Source: Chromera velia (Eukaryota; Sar; Chromeraceae). From it: DNA of 40,553 nt. The position numbers and the translations under genes are program-made. The number at the start of each line of letters is the position of its first letter. Position 1 is the first letter of the stretch. The stretch covers positions 1-40,553 of the forward strand of contig JAHBMJ010000796.1 of assembly GCA_018398765.1 (NCBI GenBank). Reading direction: 5' to 3'. The notes under the pieces are model-generated. The model ran no database searches. It worked only from the letters and a program-made list of their open reading frames with translations, and was not told the origin of the DNA. This document shows, one piece after another, positions 28,271-37,934 of the stretch.

Positions 28271-29590
28271 TTACTTGAGGCGGTCGACTGAGCAGAGCAC
28301 CTTTCTTCTCTTTCTGTTTCTCATTTCAAACTTCACTTCGTTCGAGACCCTCAACACACACTTGAGTGGGTATCCCCTCTTCAAGAAACGAATGACAACT
28401 TCTTTCTTTTCCTTTCTGAAGGTGCTCTCATCTGAGCAGAGACGCAGCTTGCGAATCAGTTCGGCTCTGATCAAGGCGAGTTTGGAGGAGGGGCAGTGAG
28501 CGGACGACCATGCAATGTATTGATGAGCACTCAATACTTTGGTGTGGGGGCGCACAAACAAACGAATCCACCCGTCACTATCCCATTTCCCCCAGATCTC
28601 AACATCTAAATGAATAATGGGCACGTAAATCAACTCATCTGCTCTAAAAATCTTGATTGAACCAAAGGATAATTTCGTGTCAGGGTCGGTAAAAACAAAA
28701 AAGGAACGAAGAAAGGTTTCGAGTTCAGTCTTTGTCCCACCCCAGATTCTAATCACGTCATCAATGTAGCGGAGAAATTCCTCCAGAGAAGGAGGACGAC
28801 GGTGGTCAGAAAGAAATTTCTCATATTTGTATGTAAGCACAATGTCTGCGATTGTCCCCCCAGCTGCAGACCCCATTGGTACTCCGCCTTTCTGTCTATA
28901 AAAGGAAACGTTGCCGTCTCTGTCTGTGTATTGAAACTTAACTTGCAATATGCTCTTTAGTATAGTGTACCAGATTTGAAGGGTTTTGCGAGTCTTCTCT
29001 TGCTCAGGGAAGTAGGGGGGGAGTTGGAATTGGGGAGTTGGTGTCATACCATTGCAGAAGTAGGATGGATGTTGCTTCAGCAAAAAGACCACTTCATGAA
29101 TGATTTTGGACTGAAGAAGAGACGTGTAGAGGGAAGAGATGTCAACAGTCCACACAAAAGAAGAAGCAGAGATTCGTTTCCCTTCAAACCTTCGAACAAC
29201 TTCTGCGGAGGAAATCAGGTGTTGGGGTCGATTCACGGCGAAAGGTTGGAGGGAGAGAGCTATAATTCGATGTATTGGTGCAAAAAGAGACACGCACAGA
29301 GGCACGATGGGTCGTCTGACGATAGGATTTTTATGAATCTTAATAACAAGAAAGAATTCAGGGAGCATTGCTTTCTTAATCCTTGTCAGCGATTCTCTTC
29401 TCACGTATTTTGCGACATCAGAGTCGAGATAATCAAGGACACCGACAAGCTTTCGGATCATTCTCTTCTCTTCTTCCAGAGGGGACCCCTCCAGATGCTC
29501 ATACGCAGACAGATCGTCAAGCTGTCTAAAGACTTCTCCATCATACCACGTCGGACCCACGCTGCCCACCCCCATTCCTTTGTCCGTCAT
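28271..29590 (-). CDS. Penelope-like reverse transcriptase
   Basis: A 439-residue open frame that is essentially a reverse transcriptase. Motifs: the finger region I-K-I-H-K-N-P-I near 84-91 followed by R-R-P-I-V-P; motif A T-V-D-I-S-S-L-Y-T-S with Asp150; motif B G-G-V-P-M-G-S near 235-241; catalytic R-Y-I-D-D-V at 274-279; then H-L-D-V-E-I and a C-terminal S-x-H-C-P-x-S-K-L motif. This order and the I-H-K and M-G-S signatures are typical of Penelope-like elements. No GIY-YIG endonuclease follows; the frame ends TAA soon after the RT. Upstream coding (30728-29766) supplies the expected N-terminal region in another frame. The first ATG is probably not the true start, as coding sense (for example D-A-F-D-A-I-E-S-L-G-K) extends upstream to about 29650. 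Confidence 0.85.
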   Translation of the reverse strand: MTDKGMGVGSVGPTWYDGEVFRQLDDLSAYEHLEGSPLEEEKRMIRKLVGVLDYLDSDVAKYVRRESLTRIKKAMLPEFFLVIKIHKNPIVRRPIVPLCVSLFAPIHRIIALSLQPFAVNRPQHLISSAEVVRRFEGKRISASSFVWTVDISSLYTSLLQSKIIHEVVFLLKQHPSYFCNGMTPTPQFQLPPYFPEQEKTRKTLQIWYTILKSILQVKFQYTDRDGNVSFYRQKGGVPMGSAAGGTIADIVLTYKYEKFLSDHRRPPSLEEFLRYIDDVIRIWGGTKTELETFLRSFFVFTDPDTKLSFGSIKIFRADELIYVPIIHLDVEIWGKWDSDGWIRLFVRPHTKVLSAHQYIAWSSAHCPSSKLALIRAELIRKLRLCSDESTFRKEKKEVVIRFLKRGYPLKCVLRVSNEVKFEMRNRKRRKVLCSVDRLK

Positions 29591-29765
29591 GGCTATTCTG
29601 ACCCTTTTCCCTAAAGATTCGATCGCGTCAAACGCATCAGAAGGGAGGTTAGGTCGGCATCAAGGAAAAAGAAAAGCACTGGAGTGGTGCAGGGCAGATA
29701 AAATAGGTGCAACAGAGAAACGAGAGAGAGGAAGGTGGGGTACGAATTACTTTTGATTTATCTAG

Positions 29766-30728
29766 CTATCTCCCTGATGCAGAGAAAAGACGAGGCATTG
29801 TGTTCCCTCCGTTCCCGCTTGCTTCGAAAAAATGGGCCCACTCTGCAGTGCGTGCAAGTTCTTTTACCCCATCAACTAGACCAAACAGAAGCTGACACGT
29901 GCTGATAGGTGCTTTGGCGATAAATTTCACACCTAGGGCAAGAAGGGCTTTTTCTGTGGAGGAGAGGTCTGAAGGCTTGAGACCTATTGCATGCCAAGTC
30001 GGAGAGATTACGTTAGCTTCTGCAGTGGCCATGGGCAGTCGCAGCCATCTTTCCCGCACAAAGCTTTCAACAATCTTTTTTCTTCTGCCTTCATCTTTAG
30101 TTCTCATTAGTCTGCTTATACACTCCTCTTTCAATTGCTTATGTCCAGTCCCTTTCCATTCAAGCTCATTCTGCCCTTTTCTTTTCTGATGGGTGCGGGG
30201 GCGGGGGCAGAATTGTAAAAAAGAGACGGTATCATGCAAGGAAAGGGGGGAGGGAGAAGGAGAAAGACGGACAAGCGAAATGGAGATGCAAGTTTCTGAA
30301 AAAGGAAATTCGAATTCGTCTTCAAACTGACACAGAGAGGGACTGAAAAACTTTGTCAGCTCGGGAAAATAAAAGGAAGAAGAAGAAGAAAAGGAGCGTT
30401 GAGATGGAAGGGTGGGGGAACAAAAGAAGGAGGAATGAGAGAAAAGAGGACGAATGCGGAAAAGGGAAGAAAGTTCACTGCGATCACCCTGCTCTCCCCC
30501 CATGGGCGCCTCCTCGAAAGGCACCGCCTCTCGAAGGTCCTCTTCCATGGGACTGTTCCCCTCGAGCGCCTCGAGGAGCGAATCCTCCTCTGATGTTTCC
30601 TCTGGATGGATCCCCTGTGTTGTTGAGTCCCCCAGGAGGTCTTGGGCCCTCAGGCCCTCAGCCTCTGCCTCGAGAGCTGGAGACTCTTCCGGTTCCTCTC
30701 CCCTGATGATTTGCGGGTCGCAGGGCAT
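29766..30728 (-). CDS. N-terminal part of the Penelope-like element ORF
   Basis: The C-terminal third reads D-L-S-S-T-E-K-A-L-L-A-L-G-V-K-F-I-A-K-A-P, matching the conserved segment ahead of the RT in Penelope-like and related elements (L-S-x-x-E-x-x-L-L-x-x-G-L-K-F). The N-terminus is acidic (E-E-T-S-E-E-D-S-L-L-E-A-L-E). The middle, rich in Ser/Phe/Leu (around 30150-30450), looks like an unspliced intron. The frame ends 175 bp before the RT frame and is offset from it, so a frameshift or intron separates them. Together they form one damaged or spliced element. Confidence 0.55.
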   Translation of the reverse strand: MPCDPQIIRGEEPEESPALEAEAEGLRAQDLLGDSTTQGIHPEETSEEDSLLEALEGNSPMEEDLREAVPFEEAPMGGEQGDRSELSSLFRIRPLFSHSSFFCSPTLPSQRSFSSSSSFYFPELTKFFSPSLCQFEDEFEFPFSETCISISLVRLSPSPSPLSLHDTVSFLQFCPRPRTHQKRKGQNELEWKGTGHKQLKEECISRLMRTKDEGRRKKIVESFVRERWLRLPMATAEANVISPTWHAIGLKPSDLSSTEKALLALGVKFIAKAPISTCQLLFGLVDGVKELARTAEWAHFFEASGNGGNTMPRLFSASGR

Positions 30729-30858
30729 GGCCCTGGGGTCCTTGAGGGAGGAAGCCCGGTGGGGGCAAGAGGGGCTGAGAGGAAATTATTCCATTCACTC
30801 CCAGACCGTTGGGTAGGGCGGATGTTTGGGGTTGAACTTCGCACCAGGCGTGGTTACC

Positions 30859-31640
30859 TTACTGGTACCATCCATTCCCAAGCGCTACTGCTGCGCCCAA
30901 AGGTCCGGTGAACCCCTCTGCATTCTGGAAGAACTGAGGGTTGTTCACTTGCTGACTTGGGATCACTTGCTGACTTGGGATCACTCCCTGTCCTGCCTCT
31001 CTGTTCTGATTCTCGCTCAGTGGGAATGGAGAGATCCCATTCTGGTTTGAGATCCCAGCCTGCTGTTGTCTTCTATGCATCCCTCCCTGCTGGTTGGGTT
31101 ACGCCCACTGAGGTTGCCCTCCACCTCTCGCGTTCGAAGAGAATCCGGGATTTTGATTCTCGTTCAGCGAGTTGCCCTTCCCATGCTGTTTCTTATTCTT
31201 GTTAGGGTTGGGGCTTCCAGGCTGCTTTCTTTTCTTGGGTGGGGGTGCTTTTCTCTTGTTCTCCACTTTTTCTTTCTCTTTCTGACCGAGCAGTCTGTTC
31301 ACTGTGTGCTCAACAGCACCCATCAGTGTCATAAAGGGTTCAGACATGTACTGTCCGAGCTTTTTCTCGAGCCAGTCAGCCTGTGCGTCTCTCTCTCTCT
31401 GCTCGGTGGCTGCGGCGAGAGCGAGCTGCAGCTTAGCTTGGTTTCTGGCCACCTGCGCTCGGTGGTGATGGTGGAAAATGGAGGCAACCACTTGGTTGAT
31501 GTCATCTTTTGTGACTCCTTCTGCGCCTTGCAGCTTTCGAGCCTGCGAATCTGCTTATTCCAGAATCTGGAAGGCTATTTTGCAGAAGGCGAACAGTTCA
31601 GAAGTGCGAGCTCGAACTCTCAACTGCACGCGAGGAAAAG
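30859..31640 (-). pseudogene. Gag-like or ORF1-like low-complexity protein, two in-frame TAA
   Basis: One continuous minus frame from a 'gtgcag' acceptor near 31632 to about 30859 reads Q-L/K-rich helical sequence (A-K-L-Q-L-A-L-A-A-A-T-E-Q-R-E-R-D), then a very basic stretch (K-R-K-A-P-P-P-K-K-R-K), then Asn/Gln-rich repeats (V-I-P-S-Q-Q twice). TAA occurs at 31555-31557 and 31099-31101, with good coding on both sides; CAA (Gln) would fit the composition in each case. Composition suggests a retroelement nucleic-acid-binding protein, but no zinc knuckle is seen. Confidence 0.45.
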
Positions 31641-31759
31641 AAAGAAAAGGAGAGAGGAAAGGATTAAAAAGGACAGGTTTATCTGCTGACTAGGCAGAGA
31701 ATGGATGTTACCTTCTGACCAAGAGCAGAAAAAACCATGGAAGGCAAAGAAAGAATGTG

Positions 31760-33820
31760 GAAAACAGAGAAATGATGTTGCTTTCTGTCGGTCTGTGCCT
31801 CTGCTGACCAAAAGCAGAAAAAAGCACACTGTCAAGGAAGGCAACGAAGAACGGATGCTGCTTTCTATCAGTCTGTGCCTCTGCTGACCAAGAGTAAAAA
31901 GAAGTACGGAAGGCAACGAGAGGATGTGGAAGTCAAAAAACGGATGTTGCTTTCTGTCGGTCTGTACCTCTGCTGAACAAGAGCAAAAAAAAGGTGTGGA
32001 AGTCAAAGGACGGATGTTGCTTTCTGTCGGTCTGTGCCTCTGCTGACCAAAAGCAGAAAAAAGCACGGAAGGCAGAGAGAGGATGTGGAAGGCAGAGAAC
32101 GGATGTTGCTTTCCGTCGGTCCGTGCCTCTGCTGACCCAGAGCAGAGAAAAGCACGGGAGGCAAAGAGAGCATGTGGAAAGAAGAAAAAGAAGAGAAGGG
32201 GAAAGGATGTTGCTTTCTGTCGGTCTGTGCCTCTGCTGACCTAAAGCAGAAAAAAGCAGAAAAACACTGTGCCTCTGCTGACCAAGAGCAGAAAAAAAGC
32301 ATGGAAGGCAAAGAGAGGATGTGGAAGGCAGAAAACTGATGTTGCTGTCTGTCGGTCTGTGTCTCTGCTGGCAAGAAGCTGAAAAAGGCACAGGAGGCAA
32401 AGAGAGGATGTGGAAGGCAGAGAACGGATGTTGCTTTCTGTCGGTCTGCGCCTCTGCTGTTCAAGAGCAGAAAAAAACACATTGTCAAGGAAGGCAACGA
32501 AGAACGGATGCTGCTTTCTGTCTGTCTGTGCCTCTGCTGACCAAGAGCAGAAAGAAGTACGGAAGGTAGAAAGAGGATGTGGAAGTCAAAGAATGGATGT
32601 TGCTTTCTGTTGGTCTGTGCCTCTGCTGACCAAAAGCAGAAAAAAGCACGGAAGGCAGAGAAAGGATGTGGAAGGCAGAGAACGGATGTTGCTTTCCATC
32701 GGTCCGTGCCTCTGCTGACCCAGAGCAGAAAAAAGCATGGAAGGCAAAGAGAGGATGTTGCTTTCTGTCGGTCTGTGCCTCTGCTGACCTAAAGCAGAAA
32801 AAGGCATGGAAGGCAAAGAGAGGCTGTGGAAGGCAGAGAACGGATGTTGCTTTCCGTCGGTCTGTGCCTCTGCTGGCCCAGAGTAAAAAAAATGTTGCTT
32901 TCCGTCGGTCTATGCCTCTGCTGACCCAGAGCAGAAAAGGCAAAGAGAGGATGTGGAAAGAAGAGAACGGATGTTGCTTTCTGTCGGTCTGTGCCTCTGC
33001 TGACCAAAAGCAGAAAAAAGGAGAGAACGGATGTTGCTTTCTGTCGGTCTGTGCCTCTGCTGACCAAGAGTAGAAAAAAGTAGAAAAAACTACGAGAGAC
33101 AAAGAGAGGAGTGGCAGGTAGAGAAAGGATGCTGCTTTCTGTGCCCACGAGCAAAAAGAGCACAAAGAAGATAAAGAAGGGGTGCCACTTCCTGTTGGTC
33201 TTTGCCTCTGCTGACTAAGAGCAGAAAAAGGCACTTGGAAGGCAACGAAGATCAATGAAGGCGTGCTGCTTTCTGCGGCTTTCTGTCGGTCTTGTTTCTG
33301 CTGCCCAAGGGCAGAAAAAAGGGTTGCTGCTTTTTGTCGGTCTGTGCCTTTGTTCATTTGGAGCAGCCAAAAAGGTCAATGAAGGCGTACTGCTTTCTGC
33401 GGCTTTCTGTTGGTCTTGTTTCTGCTGACCAAGAGCAGAAAAAGGTACAAAGAAGCTGAGGAAGGGTTGCTGCTTTTTGTCGGTCTGTGCCTCTGCTGAC
33501 CAAGAGTAGAAAAAGGCACACGGAAGGCAGAGAAAGAGTGCTGCATGCTATTAGTCTGTGCCTCTGCTGACCAAGAGCAGAAAAAAGCACTGGGAAGGCG
33601 ATTTGGAGCAGAAAAAGGCGCGCGGAAGGCAGAGAAAGAGTGCTGCATACTATTGGTCTGTGCTTCTGCTGACCAAGCGCAGAAAAAAGCACTGGGAAGG
33701 CGACTTGGAGCAGAAAAAGGCGCGCGGAAGGCAGAGAAAGAGTGCTGCGTACTATTAGTCTGTGCCTGTGCTGACCAAGAGCAGAAAAAAGCACTGGGAA
33801 GGCGATGAAGGTGCAAAAAG
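31760..33820. repeat. Minisatellite of ~70-100-bp units with a conserved hairpin, about 24 copies
   Basis: Each unit contains 'tgtcggtctgtgcctctgct' and 'gaccaagagcagaaaaaag', followed by a variable purine-rich part (gaaggcaaagagaggatgtgg). The segment TCTGCT-gaccaag-AGCAGA is an inverted repeat present in nearly every copy. Long frames on both strands are artefacts of the repeat. It lies between gag-like fragments on the minus strand. Confidence 0.92.
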
Positions 33821-33829
33821 GATGGTGCA

Positions 33830-33995
33830 TGTATGCTTTCTGCTCGCATATGCATGTATCTGCCGGCCGGGAGCAACAAAATGTGATGCTTTCTGAGAAG
33901 GTACAGAAAGGATGGTGCATGCATACTTTCTGCTCATATGTGCATGTATCTGCTGGCCGGGAGCCAAAATGTGATGCTTTCTGAGAAGTTAAGAA
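33830..33995. repeat. Two-copy ~80-90-bp tandem repeat
   Basis: 'ggatggtgcatg(t/c)at(g/a)ctttctgctc', 'tgcatgtatctgc(c/t)ggccgggagc' and 'aaaatgtgatgctttctgag' occur twice in the same order. They form a diverged extension of the preceding minisatellite. Confidence 0.8.
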
Positions 33996-34166
33996 AAAAA
34001 AATAGAGAACAGAGGAAGAGAAAAGGATGAGTAGCTGCGCTTCATGCTTCTTGAGCGGTGCTGACCTCATTCAGGCTTCTCTGCACCGAGCTGAAAAGGT
34101 CGTTGACGTCTGACTCAAATTGGTCGACAGCCCACTAGGGAAGATGGGTAAACGACTTCCCTACTT

Positions 34167-34850
34167 TCAGGAGGGAGTCTGCAGTTCTTCTAAGGCCTGA
34201 GTACCAGAACCGTTTGTCGACTGGGAGGCGCAAGCTCGTAAGCCAGGCCTCGTGGGAGTCGGATTGGTTTTGAGACTGGGGAGCATCAGATTGGATTTGA
34301 GACTGAGGGGCGTCAGATTGGATTTGGGACTGGGGGTCGGCTGGTGTGTCTCTGCCCTGATCGTTGCTTCCTGACCCATCTCCAGACCCGTCTCCATCGT
34401 CCCTTCTCCATTGTCAACGATGACCAGCTCTTCCCAATCGTCATCATCGCCTTCTGCCCCCCCACTGTCGTACTGATGGGAAGGGTTTACGCCTGCGGCG
34501 TGCTGTGCGGCTGCGGCTGCGGCAGGTGCGCCCGCGTCGGCATCAGCTCTAGCGGCTTGCGGGTCCGCAATCTATAGGCCAAACTTTTCTGGGTTTCTTT
34601 TCACTTTGGTCAGCAATTCTTCCGCTTTTACAGGGAAAGCTTTGAAGAGGTCATGGTGGAAGGTGTCGATAATGGAGGATAGGAGGGGGTCAAGCCCAGC
34701 TCTTTTTGGGGTGAGGTTTCTGTCTCGTGCCCACAGGACCGAGCTTTCAGACGCAAGGTCTCTTGCCAGAGCGGGTTCGAGCTGATGAAGCAGTGCAAGG
34801 AGAAGACAAGGGTGCTTGCAACTGACTGTACTGACAATTGAAACCTTTGT
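34167..34850 (-). pseudogene. Gag-like protein fragment with one in-frame TAG
   Basis: One minus frame runs from about 34850 to TGA at 34167 with a single TAG at 34572-34574. Before it is a helical region (L-L-S-S-I-I-D-T-F-H-H-D-L-F-K-A-F-P-V-K-A-E-E-L-L), after it an Ala-rich, acidic and Ser/Pro/Asn-repeat tail (K-S-N-L repeated). CAG (Gln) would fit at the stop. The alternative is an acceptor 'cctatag' with the stop inside an intron end. Strand and position suggest it belongs to the same element as the gag-like and RT segments to its left. Confidence 0.4.
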
Positions 34851-35001
34851 ACTGGAAAGTGACTTTGAAAAATTTAGTTTTTAAAACATTAAAATAGATA
34901 GTTTAACCTTTAAACTAATTGATTTTCATAATTTATTTAAGACTATTTAAGCTTAGTAAGATGTTTAAAAAATGAAATAAAAAAATGTATATATAGGATG
35001 G

Positions 35002-37188
35002 GTGACCAAGGCCATCTTGATTGAGTACGGGGAGAAGTTCGAGGAGCACCTCGGCGCTCTTCAGTATGCGGTCAGAACTAGCACAGGGGCAGATAAAATT
35101 TTCCGAGCCGTCCAAACCTGCTTGCAGCTCTGTCCTAACTCCATCCTCCTTCAGATAGACGCAAACAATGCATTCAACACGTGTGATAGACAGAAAGCGA
35201 TGGATCAATTGCGGGAGCATTTCCCTGAGCTCTATCGTTTCTTTTCCCTCTGGTATGGCACCTCTGTCCCCATCTTCTTTCGCGATCAGAAAGGCACATT
35301 GCGCACGTTCTTGAGTCAAGAGGGGGTACAGCAAGGAGATGTGGCAGGACCGCTTCTTTTTTGTCTTGGCTTAAAACCGGCACTAGAAAAGTTGCAAAAG
35401 AGGCTGCACGAGAAGCACGGGAGGGCGGGATGCTTTATAGGTGCATATATGGATGACCTCTCCCTCATTTTTCCTTCCAGCTCTGCTGATTGTCTGACCT
35501 CTGCCTGGTCAGATTGTGTCGACATCTTGGGGGAATACGGCCTGACGCTCAATCTGGGCAAAGATAAGAGCGCAGCCTTCTCTCCCAGTTGGAGGGGGAA
35601 AATGGAGAGGGAGATTCCGCAACAACGCCCCCCGGGACTTGAGGTGTCAACAGAGGGCTACAAACTGATGGGGGCAGCAGGGGGGGGGGACACGTTTGTC
35701 AACACACTGTTTGAAAAGAAGTTGGGGGAGGCCACTAAGCTTGGAAAGCTGGTGGAAGGGTACGGGGACCCCCAGGGCTGCAGTCTGCTCTTCAGGTACT
35801 GCATCTTCCCTAAACTCGTCTACTTGGCCCGAGTGATGGCAGACAGACTACACACTGACGTCTGGGAGCGGGCGGATAAGGAGTTGGGGAACTCTTTTGC
35901 CCGCAGTATGCGTCTGACCCCAGAAGAATGGATCCAAAAGAAGGAGCAGATCTATCTCCCGTTATGCCAGGGGGGGTTAGGAATCCCTTTTTTCCGTCAT
36001 ATCGCGCCGGCAGCACTAGTAGGCTGCGGTGCGCAAACCCTCGCCGCAGTCAGAGGCAGGCTTACCGATCAAGGTTTTGCAACGCCAACACAATCGGATT
36101 TTGCCGGCCTGCATTGGGTGAAAAGAGTGGCACAGGCATATACGGACTGCAGAGGGGGGGTGCAGAGGGAACTCGGACAGAACCACATTCCCCGGGTGTT
36201 GCAAAGTGAGTGGGGGGAGAGAATTGATGATTTCCTAATTCATGAGAGGGGGGAGATGCAGCACTTAATGATTGAAGCCCTCCACCTTGTTCGTAGAGAA
36301 CAACTTCTGAATGCGCTGTCCCCTCCAGGGAAGGCACGTTTGAAGTCTTGTTCAGGCACAGGGGCTTCAGCTTGGCTCACTGCGATGCCGTCCTCTGGAT
36401 GGACAAAAATTTCCCCCACGCTTTTCACCACCGCCGTTCGTTTCCGTCTGGGTCTTCCCATCCCAGAAATCAAACGGAACCCGATCTGTGCTTGTGGGGC
36501 TACGCTGGACCATGAGGGTCAGCATGCACAGACTTGTGGCACGGGGGGGGGAGTGTGGTGGAGACATGAACAGATGAAAGATGCATTCTGCTCTCTTTTG
36601 CAGGGGCTCCGTCATTGCTATGTAACAAGGGAGCCAACCTTCGGACAGCTAGGCTTGTCTACTCCCACCCGTCTCGTCAATGAGAGACAGAAACGTCCCG
36701 ATTTCCTTGCAGGTCTCCCATCAGGAGACACCGTACTAGGAGACGTCGCAGTGACCCATCCATTCTCAATTGATGCCAACCGCCTGCGAAGATTCGCAAA
36801 AACAGCAGGGTCGGCAGCAAAGGCGATGGAGAAGGTCAAAAACGACAGGTACGGTGAGATCTGTCATGAAATCGGATTTCGGTTTGTTCCTCTTGTGTTT
36901 GAGACATATGGGAGACCAGGAGAGGGGACAATTCGTTTTTTGAAAGAGATAGCGAAGTTGGGGGCCGGAAGAGTGAGAGGAGGAGAGGGAGATGAGGCAG
37001 TGCAGACAAGGCTGATGGACCGGTATTATAAAGTTCTTTCCTGCACGCTACAGCGTTTCGTTGCCGCAAATCTTCTCTGTTCAATTCACAGCAGGAGGGG
37101 AACCAGAGGGCCCTTCCAGCCTGAGTGCCTTCTCGGTAGGGAGGTCGCAGCGTTCTCCGGGTCTTTCGACTCGGAGGGCGCAAACTAA
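35002..37188 (+). CDS. Non-LTR retrotransposon ORF: reverse transcriptase plus restriction-like endonuclease, 5'-truncated
   Basis: An intact 728-codon frame. RT motif A is Q-I-D-A-N-N-A-F-N with Asp53, then G-V-Q-Q-G-D-V-A-G-P-L-L-F near 108-120 and catalytic Y-M-D-D at 149-152. The C-terminus holds a Cys/His knuckle (C-A-C-G at 496-499, H508, C512) and a PD-(D/E)xK-type endonuclease (R-P-D at 565-567, G-D-V-A-V at 580-584, K and Y near 613-617), as in R2/NeSL-like elements. The frame starts inside the RT fingers (E-H-L-G-A-L-Q-Y-A-V-R-T), so the N-terminal part is missing. AT-rich unrelated DNA begins immediately upstream, as for a 5'-truncated insertion. The initiation codon given is nominal (GTG). 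No stops or frameshifts break the remaining 2.2 kb, so the insertion is young. Confidence 0.9.
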   Translation: MTKAILIEYGEKFEEHLGALQYAVRTSTGADKIFRAVQTCLQLCPNSILLQIDANNAFNTCDRQKAMDQLREHFPELYRFFSLWYGTSVPIFFRDQKGTLRTFLSQEGVQQGDVAGPLLFCLGLKPALEKLQKRLHEKHGRAGCFIGAYMDDLSLIFPSSSADCLTSAWSDCVDILGEYGLTLNLGKDKSAAFSPSWRGKMEREIPQQRPPGLEVSTEGYKLMGAAGGGDTFVNTLFEKKLGEATKLGKLVEGYGDPQGCSLLFRYCIFPKLVYLARVMADRLHTDVWERADKELGNSFARSMRLTPEEWIQKKEQIYLPLCQGGLGIPFFRHIAPAALVGCGAQTLAAVRGRLTDQGFATPTQSDFAGLHWVKRVAQAYTDCRGGVQRELGQNHIPRVLQSEWGERIDDFLIHERGEMQHLMIEALHLVRREQLLNALSPPGKARLKSCSGTGASAWLTAMPSSGWTKISPTLFTTAVRFRLGLPIPEIKRNPICACGATLDHEGQHAQTCGTGGGVWWRHEQMKDAFCSLLQGLRHCYVTREPTFGQLGLSTPTRLVNERQKRPDFLAGLPSGDTVLGDVAVTHPFSIDANRLRRFAKTAGSAAKAMEKVKNDRYGEICHEIGFRFVPLVFETYGRPGEGTIRFLKEIAKLGAGRVRGGEGDEAVQTRLMDRYYKVLSCTLQRFVAANLLCSIHSRRGTRGPFQPECLLGREVAAFSGSFDSEGAN

Positions 37189-37930
37189 GCGATCCTTTTG
37201 TAATTGATTCTTTGTGTACAAACAAGAAGGGAAAAAAAAGGGGGGGCAAGCGCATAAAAGGAAAGGAAGAAAAGAAGGTTGAGAAAATAAGGGGCAGATT
37301 AATGGGGGGGGTCTCTTTGAAGTTGTTCTCTGCCGTCAAAGGGTAGCCTTTGCCAAGGAGACAAACTTTTAGAAAGTTTTTGCCCTGCCTCTCCCCTCTT
37401 TTCGTTGTTCTCCAAGTTCTACTCTACCGCTGCTTGAGAAATAAGCCGCAGTAAAAGTGATTAATGAGCAGTGTTCCTAGATTCAGAACAGATGGGACGA
37501 ACCGGAACCTTTTGATAGACCAGGCTAGATCCGCCTCTCATACACGGGGACGCGGCATGCATAACAAAAACCTCAATCACATATATAGAGTATATATTTT
37601 TTCAAAACCATAAATTGTCTGGTACCTATCATCGTAAATTAACGCTAAGAAATGCATCTGAATGGCTCTGAATCGATCTGATTAAAACATTTCTTCTTAT
37701 GATCATAACTGTTTTGTTTTCAATTCATACGAGGCACTGCTCAACGGCGGGCGTGTCAGGGGTAGGGGGGGGGAGGGGGGGGCATCTCAGTATATATTAA
37801 ACATGCATACCCGTGAACGCCACCTGCAAAAATACGTGCATACAAACAGAAAGTCAGTCGAATCACCAGAATACACATAAAAGCATGCATACAAACACAA
37901 CCTGTATCTTTAATTTACATCAGAATGATA
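37189..37930. other. 3' flank of the retrotransposon and AT-rich spacer
   Basis: An A-rich, G-rich stretch follows the stop (agggaaaaaaaagggg), perhaps the element's 3' UTR, to about 37320. A TA-rich segment lies near 37580-37620 and long G runs at 37765-37780. No gene is seen. Confidence 0.5.
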
Positions 37931-37934
37931 CATA

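Noticed and set aside
32485-33357. Minus frame with repeated S-A-E-A-Q-T-D-R-K-Q-H peptide
   Set aside because: It is a translation of the hairpin minisatellite; copy boundaries shift frame and no start or domain is present.
31760-33820. CRISPR array
   Set aside because: The units are too long and vary throughout, there are no unique spacers between constant repeats, no cas genes, and the setting is eukaryotic.
11138-34850. Reassignment of TAA/TAG to glutamine as the general code
   Set aside because: The 580-residue gene and the Penelope-like RT end in TAA, the IBR-AIG1 gene in TAG and PNO1 in TGA at sensible family ends, so a changed code is not supported.
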